From Cyclostephanos tholiformis (Eukaryota; Bacillariophyta; Thalassiosirophyceae; Thalassiosirales; Thalassiosiraceae), in assembly GCA_036939975.1 (NCBI GenBank), contig JALLPB010001663.1, positions 1 through 12,147 on the forward strand: a stretch of DNA of 12,147 bases, in the 5' to 3' direction. The notes beneath the pieces are model-generated. The model was not told the origin of the DNA. It worked only from the letters and a program-made list of their open reading frames with translations, and searched no databases. How positions within the stretch are numbered: position 1 is the stretch's first letter; each line of letters opens with the position of its first letter. Shown here piece by piece: positions 1-8,822 of the stretch. A program made the translations under genes and the position numbers.

Positions 1-88
1 TGTTACATGGGGGGGGTAGTGTGGTAATGTCCCATTCATTTATTACGTAGACTGATGTACTATTTGGTTTTTCTATGAATTCCCCTTT

Positions 89-675
89 ATGCATACAGAT
101 TTTGTTGCACGATGTCAGCATGATCACCCAACCAAATCCAATGGCACCACTACTACAACTTGGATGCCCAAGTATGTTTTGAAGCATGCTGGCACTGTGT
201 AGGGATCAATCCATATGGTGAGGATGACATCGCCATTCAATATATTGCCATGGTTGTGTTTTTCTTGTAAAATAAAAAGCTCACCGTATTTTTTAGATCA
301 ATGAGCATCTCCCCTCCTCCCAATGAGGATGCTGGACTTCATGGGGTTTCACTGTGGATGCCCTGGACCAACGTGGCAGACAAGGCCATCATTGCCCTGG
401 TGCAAGTGATGGGCAGCATCAGCACCATGCTAAATGGGGGGATTGAGACAAGTGCAATCAATGATGACATGACAATCAACCATGGTGGGGAGAAGGAAAA
501 AGGAGGAGGAGGAGGGCGTGGTGGGGCAATGACCACCACCACCACCACGTCAATGACAATGTCAATGACAAAAGATGCCAGTAGGGTGATGAGAGGGGGA
601 TTGTTTATGTGGGCAGGGTACCAACCGACCCAACCTCTCACGCAACGATTGGTGGAGGAGGAGTACCATACTTAA
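89..675 (+). CDS. Hypothetical protein, possible two-exon gene
   Basis: I do not recognise this protein. An ORF from 301 to 675 is preceded by a good 3' splice site (TTTTTTAG ending at 296). If a GTATGT donor at 172 is used, exon 89-171 joins exon 297-675 in the same frame, with AA|A across the junction. The ATG at 89 would then be the start, and the frame stays open upstream to a stop at 53. The predicted product has an ordinary-looking middle (IIALVQVMGSIST), a Lys/Gly-rich low-complexity stretch, a short Thr/Met run from ACC/ATG repeats, and a hydrophilic end (LVEEEYHT). It stops 35 bp before a GAC/GAT microsatellite. It could equally be a transposon remnant or a chance ORF. The support is matching splice phase only, with no recognised domain. 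Confidence 0.28.
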
Positions 676-709
676 CAATCAATCAGGAGGAACATTGATA
701 TTGAGGCTA

Positions 710-727
710 ATGATGACGATAACGATA

Positions 728-776
<49 letters not shown>

Positions 777-888
777 TGATGATGATGACAAAGATGAAGA
801 CGACGAAGACGACGATGATGACGATGACGATGATGATGACAACACGACGACAATGACAACGACAACGACGACGACAACGACAACAAGG
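710..888. repeat. Degenerate (GAC/GAT)n trinucleotide microsatellite
   Basis: The plus strand is almost entirely GAT, GAC, AAC and a few GAA/AAG triplets. It is the same repeat family as the two long tracts at 4394-6480 and 10498-11984, with the purine-rich GAC phase on the same strand. It lies just beyond the 3' end of the minus-strand gene 981-2452. The open frames it creates (poly-Asp, poly-Arg/His, poly-Ser) are by-products of the triplet period. Confidence 0.9.
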
Positions 889-935
889 AATAATTTACAT
901 CTACTATATTTATTGTCTCAATAAATAACATCTAT

Positions 936-941
936 TTTATT
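936..941 (-). promoter_or_regulatory. Candidate poly(A) signal of the minus-strand gene
   Basis: TTTATT on the plus strand reads AATAAA on the minus strand, 40 bp past the TGA stop at 981-983. A second AATAAA lies at 909-914. The context GAATAAAATAGAT resembles the 3' UTR of the paralogous gene end at the right edge of the window (AATAAAATAAATA), which supports a conserved 3' processing region. Confidence 0.5.
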
Positions 942-980
942 CTACGAAATGAAATCCCCCCACCCTTTCCCCCTTCCCCC

Positions 981-2452
981 TCACAAATCATTGTAATCCT
1001 CGTCGTCTACTTCTTCGATTCGGCCCTCCCAAGGTGCTTTCTTTTCCTCCATACTCTCGTCTGAATCATCAACACCAGCCGAGTGGATCCTGACCCTGCG
1101 CCTCTTGCTGTCACCCCTGCTAGTCGCCACTCCCTTGCTGCTCTCATTCTTGAGAGCTGCACGGGAGGCGGCTCCTTGACGACCACCACGGCCCCCTCTG
1201 ATTATCGTGCCCTCGCCATTGCCGTGGTTGCCGCCGTCGTCGTCGCCACCGCCGCTGATGTCATAACCCACGCCACCCCCACCCCTGCCACCGCCAACAA
1301 ATCCCCCGCCGCCGCCAAATCCCCCGCCGCCGCCAAATCCCTCGCCATAGCGGCCACCACCACCGCCGCTGAACGGTTTTGGGGGCGGTGGTGGTGCTGT
1401 AAGACCAGCGCCCCTCAAGTTGCGTGTTGGAGACTGATAGATGACGACGTCATCAGCCTTCATCGCGCTCATGCGCTGCGTTTCCTGGCTCTGGAAGATG
1501 ACCCGGAGGATGGGAATCTGCTGGTGCAGAGTTTCTGGTGCGTAGGATCTTGCGCGTGCCATTCTGTATTCCAGCAATTGCTGGTCGCCGTACTGCCACA
1601 CAATGCCCACGTGCGGGAGAGGGTTGCACACAAAAGGGAGGGCGTACTCGTTGCCCTCGGACCACTGATTATCAAAATCAGTGCCAAGGGCATTTGCAAT
1701 GACATTGACTGTCTGGCGAATCGAGGAGAGTATGGTCGATGTGTCTCGGTTGCTTGGGTCGAATTCCTGCTCCGCCCGATCTGCTGCGTTCAGGAGGGTG
1801 GGGCTGATTCTTGTCTGGAGGTGGAAGAAAGTCCCATTTTTTGAAGGTGTCACGCGAAAATTGTCCTTAAACATACTTGGGACATGGAAGTCGTTGATGA
1901 CCCGGCGAAAGCCATCTGAAAACCACTCTGTAACACTAGTTACACGATGGTAGCGTTCGCTGAAGTCGTAGTGGGTGAACCGCTGTCCAACGGACAGCTG
2001 TCTCCCCATCAGCTGTTGGAGAACCTCAATGCCATCCGGTGATATAACCTCTTCAGCCTCCTCCTCCATGATGGCTTCTTCTTCATCACTTGCAGCAGCT
2101 GGTACTTCTTGCGCCGGCAGTGCCTGTGCTGGCGATGGCACTTGAGAAAGGAAAATTCAGGGTAAGAAAATGTTACACACATAATATTTCATATGTAGGA
2201 ATTCTCACCTCTTCCTCCTCGGAGTCTCATTTCTTCTTCGTACTTGATAAACTTGCCTCGCATGCGTTGAATTGCAGAGTTTCTCCCTTTCGGCCCCTCA
2301 GAAATGAAGTCGCCAAAGTATTCCTGACTAACTTGGTACAGGTAGTCTGGTGAACGGTTCCTGTAATCGATGGTGTTGCTGTTGAGAAGTCTTTGGAGAG
2401 TGTCTTCTTGTACTTTACCCCACTTACCAGATGCACGAGTGGTTTTCGTCAT
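981..2452 (-). CDS. Gly/RGG-rich acidic protein with putative Myb/SANT-like N-terminus; likely second ORF of the transposon
   Basis: Exon 1 is 2452-2209 and exon 2 is 2140-981. The 68-bp intron 2208-2141 has a GTGAG donor and a TTTCTCAAG acceptor, phase 1, so G+TG makes a Val codon. The spliced CDS is 467 codons plus stop. I chose the ATG at 2450-2452; a TTTCTTTCCCAG just upstream may end a 5'-UTR intron. Residues 1-82 are charged and helical with a Trp start (GKWGKVQEDTLQRLL) and an Arg-rich end (MRLRGGRG), reminiscent of SANT/trihelix-like modules. Then come an acidic patch (about 99-113), a globular centre (about 125-320), a Pro run, a Gly/RGG segment (338-404), a basic KRRRVR nuclear-signal-like motif (427-432) and an acidic tail ending DEDYNDL. 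It is divergent from the transposase at 3484 and shares its intergenic region, as in two-gene PIF/Harbinger elements. Gene structure is well supported. The Myb-like role is inference, and a host gene is possible. Confidence 0.72.
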
Positions 2453-2558
2453 TTGTTTCTGGGAAAGAAAATTATGAGACAATTTTAAAAGTGTTTCCCC
2501 TCCTGTACAAGACTCATCTTGTGTGCCGTGCCAGTAACATATGGTAACGTTCAACTGG

Positions 2559-2620
2559 TTTCGCAAAAAATTAACGGTCCAAACATTTTTTCATTCCCGC
2601 TATGGTAGCAGTTCTCATAA
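2559..2620 (+). repeat. Intergenic block shared with 8413-8476
   Basis: An exact 18-bp match (TTTCGCAAAAAATTAACG, here 2559-2576 and at 8413-8430) is followed by a further 45 bp of clear similarity, including TTTCATTCCCGC and TTCTCATAAACA. The block sits at the same relative place in both element copies, just ahead of the 19-bp-period repeats. It is therefore either a control sequence or simply shared ancestry of the intergenic region between the two element genes. Confidence 0.8.
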
Positions 2621-2691
2621 ACAAGTGCACGAGGTTTCTGATTCTCCACGTCTAATGTGACTCAGAAACTTAAACTTATCTAATTATTCTT

Positions 2692-2884
2692 CACTGAACA
2701 TTTAAGATTTCACTGAACATTTAAGATTTCACTGAACATTTAAGATGTCACTATACATTTAAGATTTTATGTACGATTCCTACGTAGAGATTTAAACATT
2801 TAAGATGTCACTGAACATTTAAGATTTCACTGAACATTTAAGATTTCACTACACATTTAAGATTTCACTTAACATTTAAGATTT
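2692..2884 (+). repeat. Nine 19-bp tandem repeats (CACTGAACATTTAAGATTT)
   Basis: Four units lie at 2692-2767, then a 27-bp spacer (2768-2794, containing TTCCTACGTAGAG), then a partial unit and four full units at 2795-2884. The units are nearly identical, and TTTAAGAT is invariant. The array lies between the divergent genes at 981-2452 and 3484-4390. This position suits iteron-like binding sites for the transposase or its partner, or a promoter element, but no function can be shown from sequence alone. Confidence 0.92.
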
Positions 2885-2939
2885 CACTCAACATCATCTA
2901 AAATATTTTCGATTAACATCCTCCTCTACAATGAAGCAA

Positions 2940-3270
2940 CGGTTACAACACGGTGCAAACCACCAACAACTAGTAACCCACCACCAACACCATTGCCATT
3001 GCCAGCCCACCACCTCTTTCCACAACAACGCCACCAACACTATCGCCTGACCTCTGTTGTTGTCTGTGCTGCTGCCATGGTTGTCATGGTGAGTTTTTTT
3101 GCTGCAGCGATGACGATCGTCACCGGCGTTGTCACGTTCCCTGCCTCCTCCCCCGCCGACGATGCCAACTACTCCGCCGCCGCTCTTGGCACGGTACACG
3201 TGACGACCTACCGGACAAAGAGGAGGGGAGGCCGGATTTTTCCTTATGTGGGCGTCGCTGGACAGTCGCC
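2940..3270 (+). repeat. 5' block of element copy A, paralogous to 8703-9086
   Basis: The two copies match well through ACGATCGTC, GTTGTCACGTTCC, the GACGATGCCAACTACTCCGCC stretch and a GCCGGATTTTTCC stretch, with small indels. A plus-strand reading from the ATG at 3077 or 3110 gives a hydrophobic start (MVVMVSFFAAAMTIVTGVVTF) followed by PADDANYSAAALGT. Copy B keeps the similar words PANDADYSATALDT only after a frame change at a C run. This may be an N-terminal exon of the transposase gene or the element's leader. The coding status is unresolved. Confidence 0.7.
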
Positions 3271-3483
3271 GGTCGTTGTTGTCATCGTCGTTGGCGGCGG
3301 CGGCGTCGCTGGGACGCCCAAAGCCGATGGCGGTCATCGACGTCCTGGGGGCGGAGGGGGGAGGGACAAGAAGCGGGAGGGGAAGGAGGAGGAGGTCGAC
3401 GTCATCGACGCCTACGTCGTCCGCCCGGACGTATCAACGCCTACGCCGACACCGACGAGCCTGCTGCTCCACCCGGCAAGATC
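3271..3483. other. GC-rich low-complexity stretch before the transposase exon
   Basis: This stretch is rich in GTCGTC, GGCGGC and GGAGGGG words. All three plus-strand frames are largely open, so coding cannot be assigned by frame alone. The transposase frame stays open upstream through here and reads a Pro/Asp/Glu-rich segment (YADTDEPAAPPGKI) directly before the ATG at 3484. The coding exon may therefore start farther left, or an intron may end at ACGCAAACAG (3543). Confidence 0.5.
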
Positions 3484-4876
3484 ATGCGTCTTACTCTCAA
3501 CAATTTTTTTTTCATGTTCTTGTTTCGTTACAAACGCAAACAGACTATTGAAGCCGCCTATGCCAATGGACAGGAGGTAATGGGCCGGGCGAACCACAAG
3601 CTTGGGAAGTTGCTCCCAGGCTCGCCCGAAGACCGGCGCTTTCGCGCATTTTTTGGCGTGTCGGCGCAGGTCTCCATCACGGCCTGGATGATGATGGAGG
3701 AAGAGAATTTTCTCCCCCCCAATCCCAACTTCCTTCATTTTTTGTGGGCGCTCGCATTTATGCGAGCATATCCTGCAAACGACACTAGTCTCTCGCGTTT
3801 GCTTGGGGGGAGAGACCCCAAGACGATAAACAAGTATGTGTGGCAGTTCATCCGGTCACTTTTTTTGCTGAACGAAAAAGTGGTAAGCCTTTTTATTTGA
3901 TTGTTGCTTGCTGATTCTAATCTTTACAGATTAACTAACACGCCATTGAGTCCTTCTTTTCTAGATTCAATTTGAAAACAGGAAGGTGGGAGATGTTGGG
4001 AGGGATTGTTTGTTGTCGGTCGACGGAACTGACTTTCGGATTGCGATGGGATATCGCAAGCCTTTTTGGAGCTACAAGTTCAAAAAGAGCGGGTTGAGGT
4101 ACGAGGTGGGGTTGTGTATATTGACGGGGGATATCTGCTGGTGGAGCGGACCGTACGCTCCAGGAGTTTGGAATGACTTGGCAATCTTCCGGGATTCGTT
4201 GGCAATGATGTTGGAGCCGGGAGAGCGGTGCGAGACAGATAGGGGCTATCAAGGCTCTGCCCCAACCCACATCAAATGCCCGGGTGTATGTCGGGCCGAC
4301 CTGAACACTGCGGAAACACAGCACCGGGTTTGGAGCTGGCAGGAGATGGTGAATGAGCGGTTTAAAAATTGGGCGATTTTGGCGACCCCATCCAACGACG
4401 ACGATGACGACAATGACAACGATGATGACGACAACAACAACAACAACAATGACAATGACGACAATGATGACAACGACGACAACAGCAACGACAACGACGA
4501 GGACGATGATTACGAGGACAATGACAATGACGACGACGACGACAACGATGACGACGACAACAACAACGACGACGACAAGGATGACAAAAACGGCGAAGAC
4601 GACGACGACGACGACGATGACGACGACGACGACAATGCTGACGACGATGATGATGACAACAATGACGGCAATGACGATGATGATGATGATGATGAAGACG
4701 ATGACAATGACAACGATGACAATGACAATGACAACGATGATGACAATGACAACAACAACAACAACAATTACGACAATGACGATGACAACAACGACAATGA
4801 GGACGGCGACAACTACAACGATGACGAAAACAATGACGACAAAGATGACAACAATGACAACGATGAACAACAATGA
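3484..4876 (+). CDS. PIF/Harbinger-like DDE transposase, C-terminally truncated and run into a GAC repeat
   Basis: Exon 1 is 3484-3882 and exon 2 starts at 3965. The 82-bp phase-0 intron runs from GTAAGC to TTTTCTAG. Exon 1 carries a basic helix (RYKRKQ) and the family's LLPGSPEDRRFRAFFG and DPKTINKYVWQFI segments. Exon 2 has the catalytic triad in family context: Asp in SVDGTDF (4022-4024), Asp in GVWNDLAIF (4175-4177) and Glu in WQEMVNERF (4343-4345). It also has KKSGLRYEVGLCILTGDI. This is a nuclear DNA endonuclease/strand-transferase of the DDE_Tnp_4 type. Real transposase sequence ends at ATP (4390). Family proteins continue about 35 residues, as the partial copy at 10220-10322 does. Here the frame instead runs into Asp/Asn repeats and stops at 4876. 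The copy is therefore probably inactive or abnormal. The start is uncertain because the frame is open upstream. Confidence 0.85.
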
Positions 4877-5551
4877 CAATGATGACAACGGCGACGAGGA
4901 TGATGAGGACAACGATGACAACGACGACAACGATGATGGCGACAATGACAACGAGGACAACGGCGATGACCACGACGAGGACGATGATGACAATGATGAT
5001 GAGGATGACGACGACAATGACCAACAATGGCGACAACAATGACGAGGACGACAATGACAACAATGACGACAATGACGACGACAATGACGACGACAATGAC
5101 AACAATGACGACAACGATTATGATGATGATGACGACGACGACAACGATGACGACGATGACGACGACAATGACGACAATGACAACGATGACGATGATAATG
5201 ACGACGATGACGACGATGACGACAATGACGACGATGACGATGACAATGACAACGACGACAACAACAACGACGATGACGATGACAACAACAATGACAACGA
5301 TTATGACAACGACTATGACAACAATGACGATGAGGATGGCAACAACTACGACGATGATGACGACGGTGACGATAAAGATGACAACGATGATGACAATGAC
5401 AATGACGACAAGGATGACGATGACAATGACAATGACGACAATGGCAACGAGGACAATGAGGACGACAATGACAACGACGACGACGATGACGACGACAATG
5501 ACAATGACAACGACGATGACAATGATGTCTACAATGACGACAATGGCAACA

Positions 5552-5597
<46 letters not shown>

Positions 5598-5652
5598 TGA
5601 TGACGATGACGATGATGATGACGATGACGATGACGATGACGATGATGATGAT

Positions 5653-5740
<88 letters not shown>

Positions 5741-6480
5741 GCAATGACAATGATGATGATGATGACGACCATCATCATTGTCAACGACAACGGGGATGAC
5801 GAGGACGAGGATAAGTTCAACTCGGATGGAGGGGGAGGGAGAATACGGCGGTGCGGGATGACAATTCAACAATCAAATTTGATGACGACCATGATGACTA
5901 TGATGATGATGATAATGATGACAAGGACACAGATGACAAGGACAAGAGGATGAGGACAAGGATGAGGACAAGGACAAGAAAAGATGAAGATGATGATGAG
6001 AAGATGATGAGACGATGGCAAACGAAGACAAAAACCACAACGATGACAACAACAATGACAATGACGACGATGACGACGATGACGATGACAACGATGACAA
6101 CGATGATGACAAGGACATGGACAAGGACAAGGACAAGGACGATGATGACAACGATGATGACAACGTCATTGATGATGACGATGATGACAATAATGACGAT
6201 GACAACAACGAGGACGAGGATAACGTGGACGATGAGGATGATGAGGACGATGATGATGACGACGAGACGACGATGATGACAACAACGTCATTGACGATGA
6301 CGATGACAATGATGACAACAACGTCATCAACGATGACAACGATGACAATGATGATGATGACAAAGATGACAACAAGGACGACAATGACGAGGAAGACAAT
6401 GATGAGGATGAGGACAACAACAATGATTTTGATAACAATGACAACAACAACGATGATGACGATGGCGTCAATCGGAGCTC
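4394..6480. repeat. 2.1-kb degenerate (GAC)n tract (GAC/GAT/AAC/AAT)
   Basis: The tract is almost wholly RAY triplets with rare GAG, GGC, AAG, GTC and TAC variants. It is interrupted by less regular patches at about 5800-6010, which include AGGACAAGGAC repeats. Near-pure (GATGAC)n occurs at 5555-5740. It opens long frames on both strands (Asp/Asn, Thr/Met, Ser, Val/Ile, His/Arg), none with features of a real protein. On the left it begins inside the transposase gene. On the right it fades into GVNRSSSKSK-type sequence at about 6465-6550. About 17 TA dinucleotides occur in the whole tract, far fewer than its A and T content would suggest. Confidence 0.93.
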
Positions 6481-6660
6481 ATCAAAGAGCAAGTTCAATC
6501 CTATGCAATCATCATTGTCATTGTCGCCGTCAGCAAATATCATCATCGGTTGACCACAATGAGGGTGTCCCTTATCTCCTCGCCTCTCATCCACTCACTT
6601 ACCTACCTGAGCACACTGTATGTAAGTACTATAGTACTTTAAGTACTAGTTCCTACATAT
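6481..6660. other. Unassigned sequence with a perfect 16-bp palindrome
   Basis: After the triplet tract the sequence becomes normal complexity. AAGTACTATAGTACTT at 6624-6639 is a perfect palindrome, followed by a further AAGTACT. I see no gene here. A minus-strand frame starting at 6594 is open but runs straight into the repeat. Confidence 0.5.
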
Positions 6661-6666
6661 GTGAAG

Positions 6667-6740
6667 CCGACATGTTGGCAGGCGACCAAAACAACACAAC
6701 ATTGTTGGGGCCCATATGGGGCAATGTTGCCAAATGTCGG
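6667..6740. repeat. Small imperfect inverted repeat
   Basis: CCGACATGTTGGCA (6667-6680) is nearly the reverse complement of TGCCAAATGTCGG (6728-6740), with one base of indel. It encloses another palindrome (CCCATATGGG, about 6710-6719). A related word, GACATGTTGCCTGACACAACATT, recurs at about 6765-6787. It could be a terminal repeat of a small MITE-like insertion or structured non-coding DNA. No target-site duplication was identified. Confidence 0.4.
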
Positions 6741-6789
6741 GCTGATATTTCACGACTTGTCGCTGACATGTTGCCTGACACAACATTTA

Positions 6790-7420
6790 GGCCTCAAAAT
6801 TGGCGACAGCGAAATCCGACATGCACAACTAAGCATGAGCATCGGGATGTTCCTGGAGGTCCGAGTCTTAATGTAATAAGCAAGCAATCTCATGTGTTTG
6901 ATAGCCAAGATTGGGATTGCGGTCTTCAGGTCCTTCTTAATAGTCAAGCAAACCAAGTCAATGTCCTCCTTGGTAAACCACTCCAGGTCTTGATGGTCCT
7001 AATGCACTGGTCCATATGGAGTGCACATGTGGATGCAGGGTTGAAGTGGATGACATTGATGTAATAATCAACCACATCCTCGTGCACGCAGATTTTGGGG
7101 ATACCTAGGTCAGGTCTGGGCCACTCTCCTGTGGCCTTTTCTTTGCAAGCATCATAGTCAACAACCTTGTCTTTGGGGTCCTTGGCATCTTCCATGGCAT
7201 CCACATCATCGTCATCATCATCATCGTCTTCTTTGATATCTGGGTCTTCTTGTGGCTCTTGTGTCTGGGCTGGCCTGGAGCCGGTGTGGCAAGTCCACGC
7301 CATTGTGTTTGGTCAAGATTAGCTTGGTTGAAATAAAAATTCATCCATGGTCTATCTGGGGTCAATGCTTGCTGGTAGAGCAAGTCAAAGGTGAGGTCTA
7401 TTGGGTCTTATAAGCTGAAA
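6790..7420 (-). pseudogene. Decayed minus-strand coding remnant, possibly Gag-like
   Basis: Three partly overlapping minus-strand segments read as normal protein but in different frames. From about 7420 to 7285 the reading includes DLTFDLLYQQALTPDRPW and FYFNQANLDQTQWRGL. From 7303 to about 6960 it includes a poly-Asp run, PRPDLGIPKICVHEDVVDYY and MDQCIRTIKTWSGL. From 6990 to about 6830 it includes KEDIDLVCLTIKKDL and HMRLLAYYIKTRTSRN. The pattern of a Cys-Ile patch, Leu/Ile-rich helices and a basic helical end weakly recalls Gag-like proteins of diatom Copia-type retroelements, but I cannot confirm the family. At least two frameshifts and no clear start make it a pseudogene. Confidence 0.45.
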
Positions 7421-7559
7421 GAATATGATCATAGACATCCGGAGAGTAACACTTTGAAAGAATACGGTTATAGCAAATGCTCACTAAAGCGGTAGACAAT
7501 TGGCCGTGACTCACTTGGCTAGGAGCCTGCCCCTATTCATGGTCGATTGTAAAGAAAAT

Positions 7560-7820
7560 ATGATCTATCTAGTTGGTCTAGTCTGGTGAGTGTCCACGGT
7601 GCACTTGTGAAAGAATCATGTCAAATGCCACACTCTCAGCACTTTCCCACAATCTTTTCCATAGAGATTCTACATATGATGGATGCAGACCTTTCTTGTA
7701 GTTGAAGTGCTTTCTGGTGATGCACTTCTACTCCAACTAATCAGTACATAAGCATACAATGGTCCAAATACGCTCACAGTCCGGGCATATTTTCTCAACA
7801 TTACACAGAGGAAGTAGTCC
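7560..7820 (-). pseudogene. Further decayed minus-strand coding remnant
   Basis: A stop-bounded minus-strand segment of about 50 codons (roughly 7725-7575) reads like protein, with FNYKKGLHPSYVESLWKRLW and SVAFDMILSQVHRGHSPD. In another frame upstream, about 7795-7745, KICPDCERIWTIV shows a CxxC pair. The intervening stop codons rule out an intact gene. It may belong to the same old element as the remnant at 6790-7420. The family is not recognised. Confidence 0.35.
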
Positions 7821-8202
7821 CAGTTTAGGTAAATAAAACATAAGATAGAATAAAAAAATTAGACAACTATATATAATCTTTGTTGATAATTTTAATTATC
7901 CTTACATCCAATTGACACACCAAAGATCCCCTACATGCCCTGGTTGGGCCTGGGTGCACTTTATGGTGCACCCCTCCTCTTCCAGCACACATCNATCTCT
8001 TCTTTCAGATGGTTTCTTGAATTGTGTGGTACACCAAACGAAAGCTTACAAGATCCCAGTGTTGTTGGCACTTCTTTTTTTAAATTGAACAGATTCCCAC
8101 ATAGATATACCGGCTCAAAGTTGAGAAACTTGGTGGCAATTTTGAGAGCACAGGAAATAGTATTAAAAATTAATTTAGACCTTCTTGCAGAGGGCGCACG
8201 AG
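7821..8202. other. No gene identified; contains one ambiguous base
   Basis: AT-rich sequence (7830-7910) is followed by ordinary-complexity DNA. Position 7994 is N. A 100-codon plus frame and a 106-codon minus frame overlap here, but neither has a recognised motif or clear codon signal. I cannot choose either as a gene. Confidence 0.5.
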
Positions 8203-8822
8203 GGGGAGGGGGCAATGTGGCAGCAGCAGTGGGTTGAGCGGAAGATGGCAGGTATGTACGATGGGTGGTGTGGGGGTTCACATTCGTGGTTCACCTTTTC
8301 AGCTTATGGGGGCAATTTTTGGTGCGTTACAAGCTGTTACAAATTGGTGGTTCACGCTTCGTTAGGTACCTGGAGTACTTACTTAAATAACAGAAACTTA
8401 AAAATTTTAATGTTTCGCAAAAAATTAACGTTCAGAACAATATTTCATTCCCGCGAGCAGTCTTCTCATAAACATGCATGAGCACTTCTTACTTATACAT
8501 TTCTTAAGTTCCTGTAGGTTACTTAAGATTTACTTAAGATTCTTACGTAAGTTCCTGTTATTGGGATGCGTTCCTGTTATCTGGATGCGTTCCTGTTATT
8601 TTGAGTACTATTCCTATGTAGAATCTTAAGTTCCTGTTATCGAGATGCATTCCTGTTATTGACATACATTTTTAAGTTTTTGTTATTTTACCTAACAATG
8701 CGTGGACCACCAACTTGTAACAGCTTGTAATGCACCAACCACCACACCACCCTGGCCACCTTCCGCTCAACCCACTGTCAAGAACTGCCACTAGCATTGC
8801 CACCACCCCTCTCCACAACATC
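8203..8822. repeat. Large imperfect inverted repeat (head-to-head copy of the element 5' region)
   Basis: The left arm is about 8203-8400 and the right arm about 8660-8822. Two blocks anchor it. Positions 8227-8244 are the exact reverse complement of 8760-8777 (18 bp). Positions 8321-8357 match the reverse complement of 8700-8736 at 34 of 37 bases. Similarity continues inward through GTTAGGTA and AAATAACA-AAACTTAAAAAT words. The left arm has about 53 extra bases between the two anchors. The loop holds the shared intergenic block and the 19-bp-period repeats. Copy A has no counterpart of the left arm. Confidence 0.85.
8552..8668 (+). repeat. 19-bp-period tandem repeats (TTCCTGTTAT-N9)
   Basis: Units start at 8552, 8571, 8590, 8611, 8631 and 8650. 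Four are exactly 19 bp, with consensus TTCCTGTTATNNGGATGCG, and two are 20-21 bp. The fourth (TTCCTATGTAGAATCTTAAG) corresponds to the spacer inside the copy A array (TTCCTACGTAGAGATTTAAA), so the two arrays occupy equivalent positions though their other units differ. Two TTACTTAAGATT-like words precede the array and recall the copy A unit core TTTAAGATT. Confidence 0.85.

Noticed and set aside
1083..1844. Plus-strand frame of 253 codons
   Set aside because: It is antisense to the well-supported spliced minus-strand gene 981-2452. Its Ala/Thr/Pro bias comes from the complement of the Gly-rich segment.
2190..2203. 12-base word TTCCTACATATG shared by the 2141-2208 intron (minus) and 6650 (plus)
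   Set aside because: A 12-mer match on either strand is expected by chance in a window of this size.
2692..2884. CRISPR-like array
   Set aside because: The units are directly adjacent without unique spacers, in a eukaryotic context. This is a simple tandem repeat.
3088..3108. Possible 19-bp intron GTGAGTTTTTTTGCTGCAG (16 bp in copy B)
   Set aside because: It has near-consensus ends but is too short for ordinary spliceosomal removal and removes no stop.
3935..5872. Very long minus-strand frames rich in His/Arg/Cys, Val/Ile and Ser
   Set aside because: They are the reverse reading of the GAC/GAT/AAC tract and antisense of the transposase. Every frame is open because the repeat contains almost no stop triplets.
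4873..5953. Plus-strand Asp/Asn and Thr/Met frames of about 300 codons
   Set aside because: They are pure translations of the triplet repeat, with no domain, no start context and no splice link that must be assumed.
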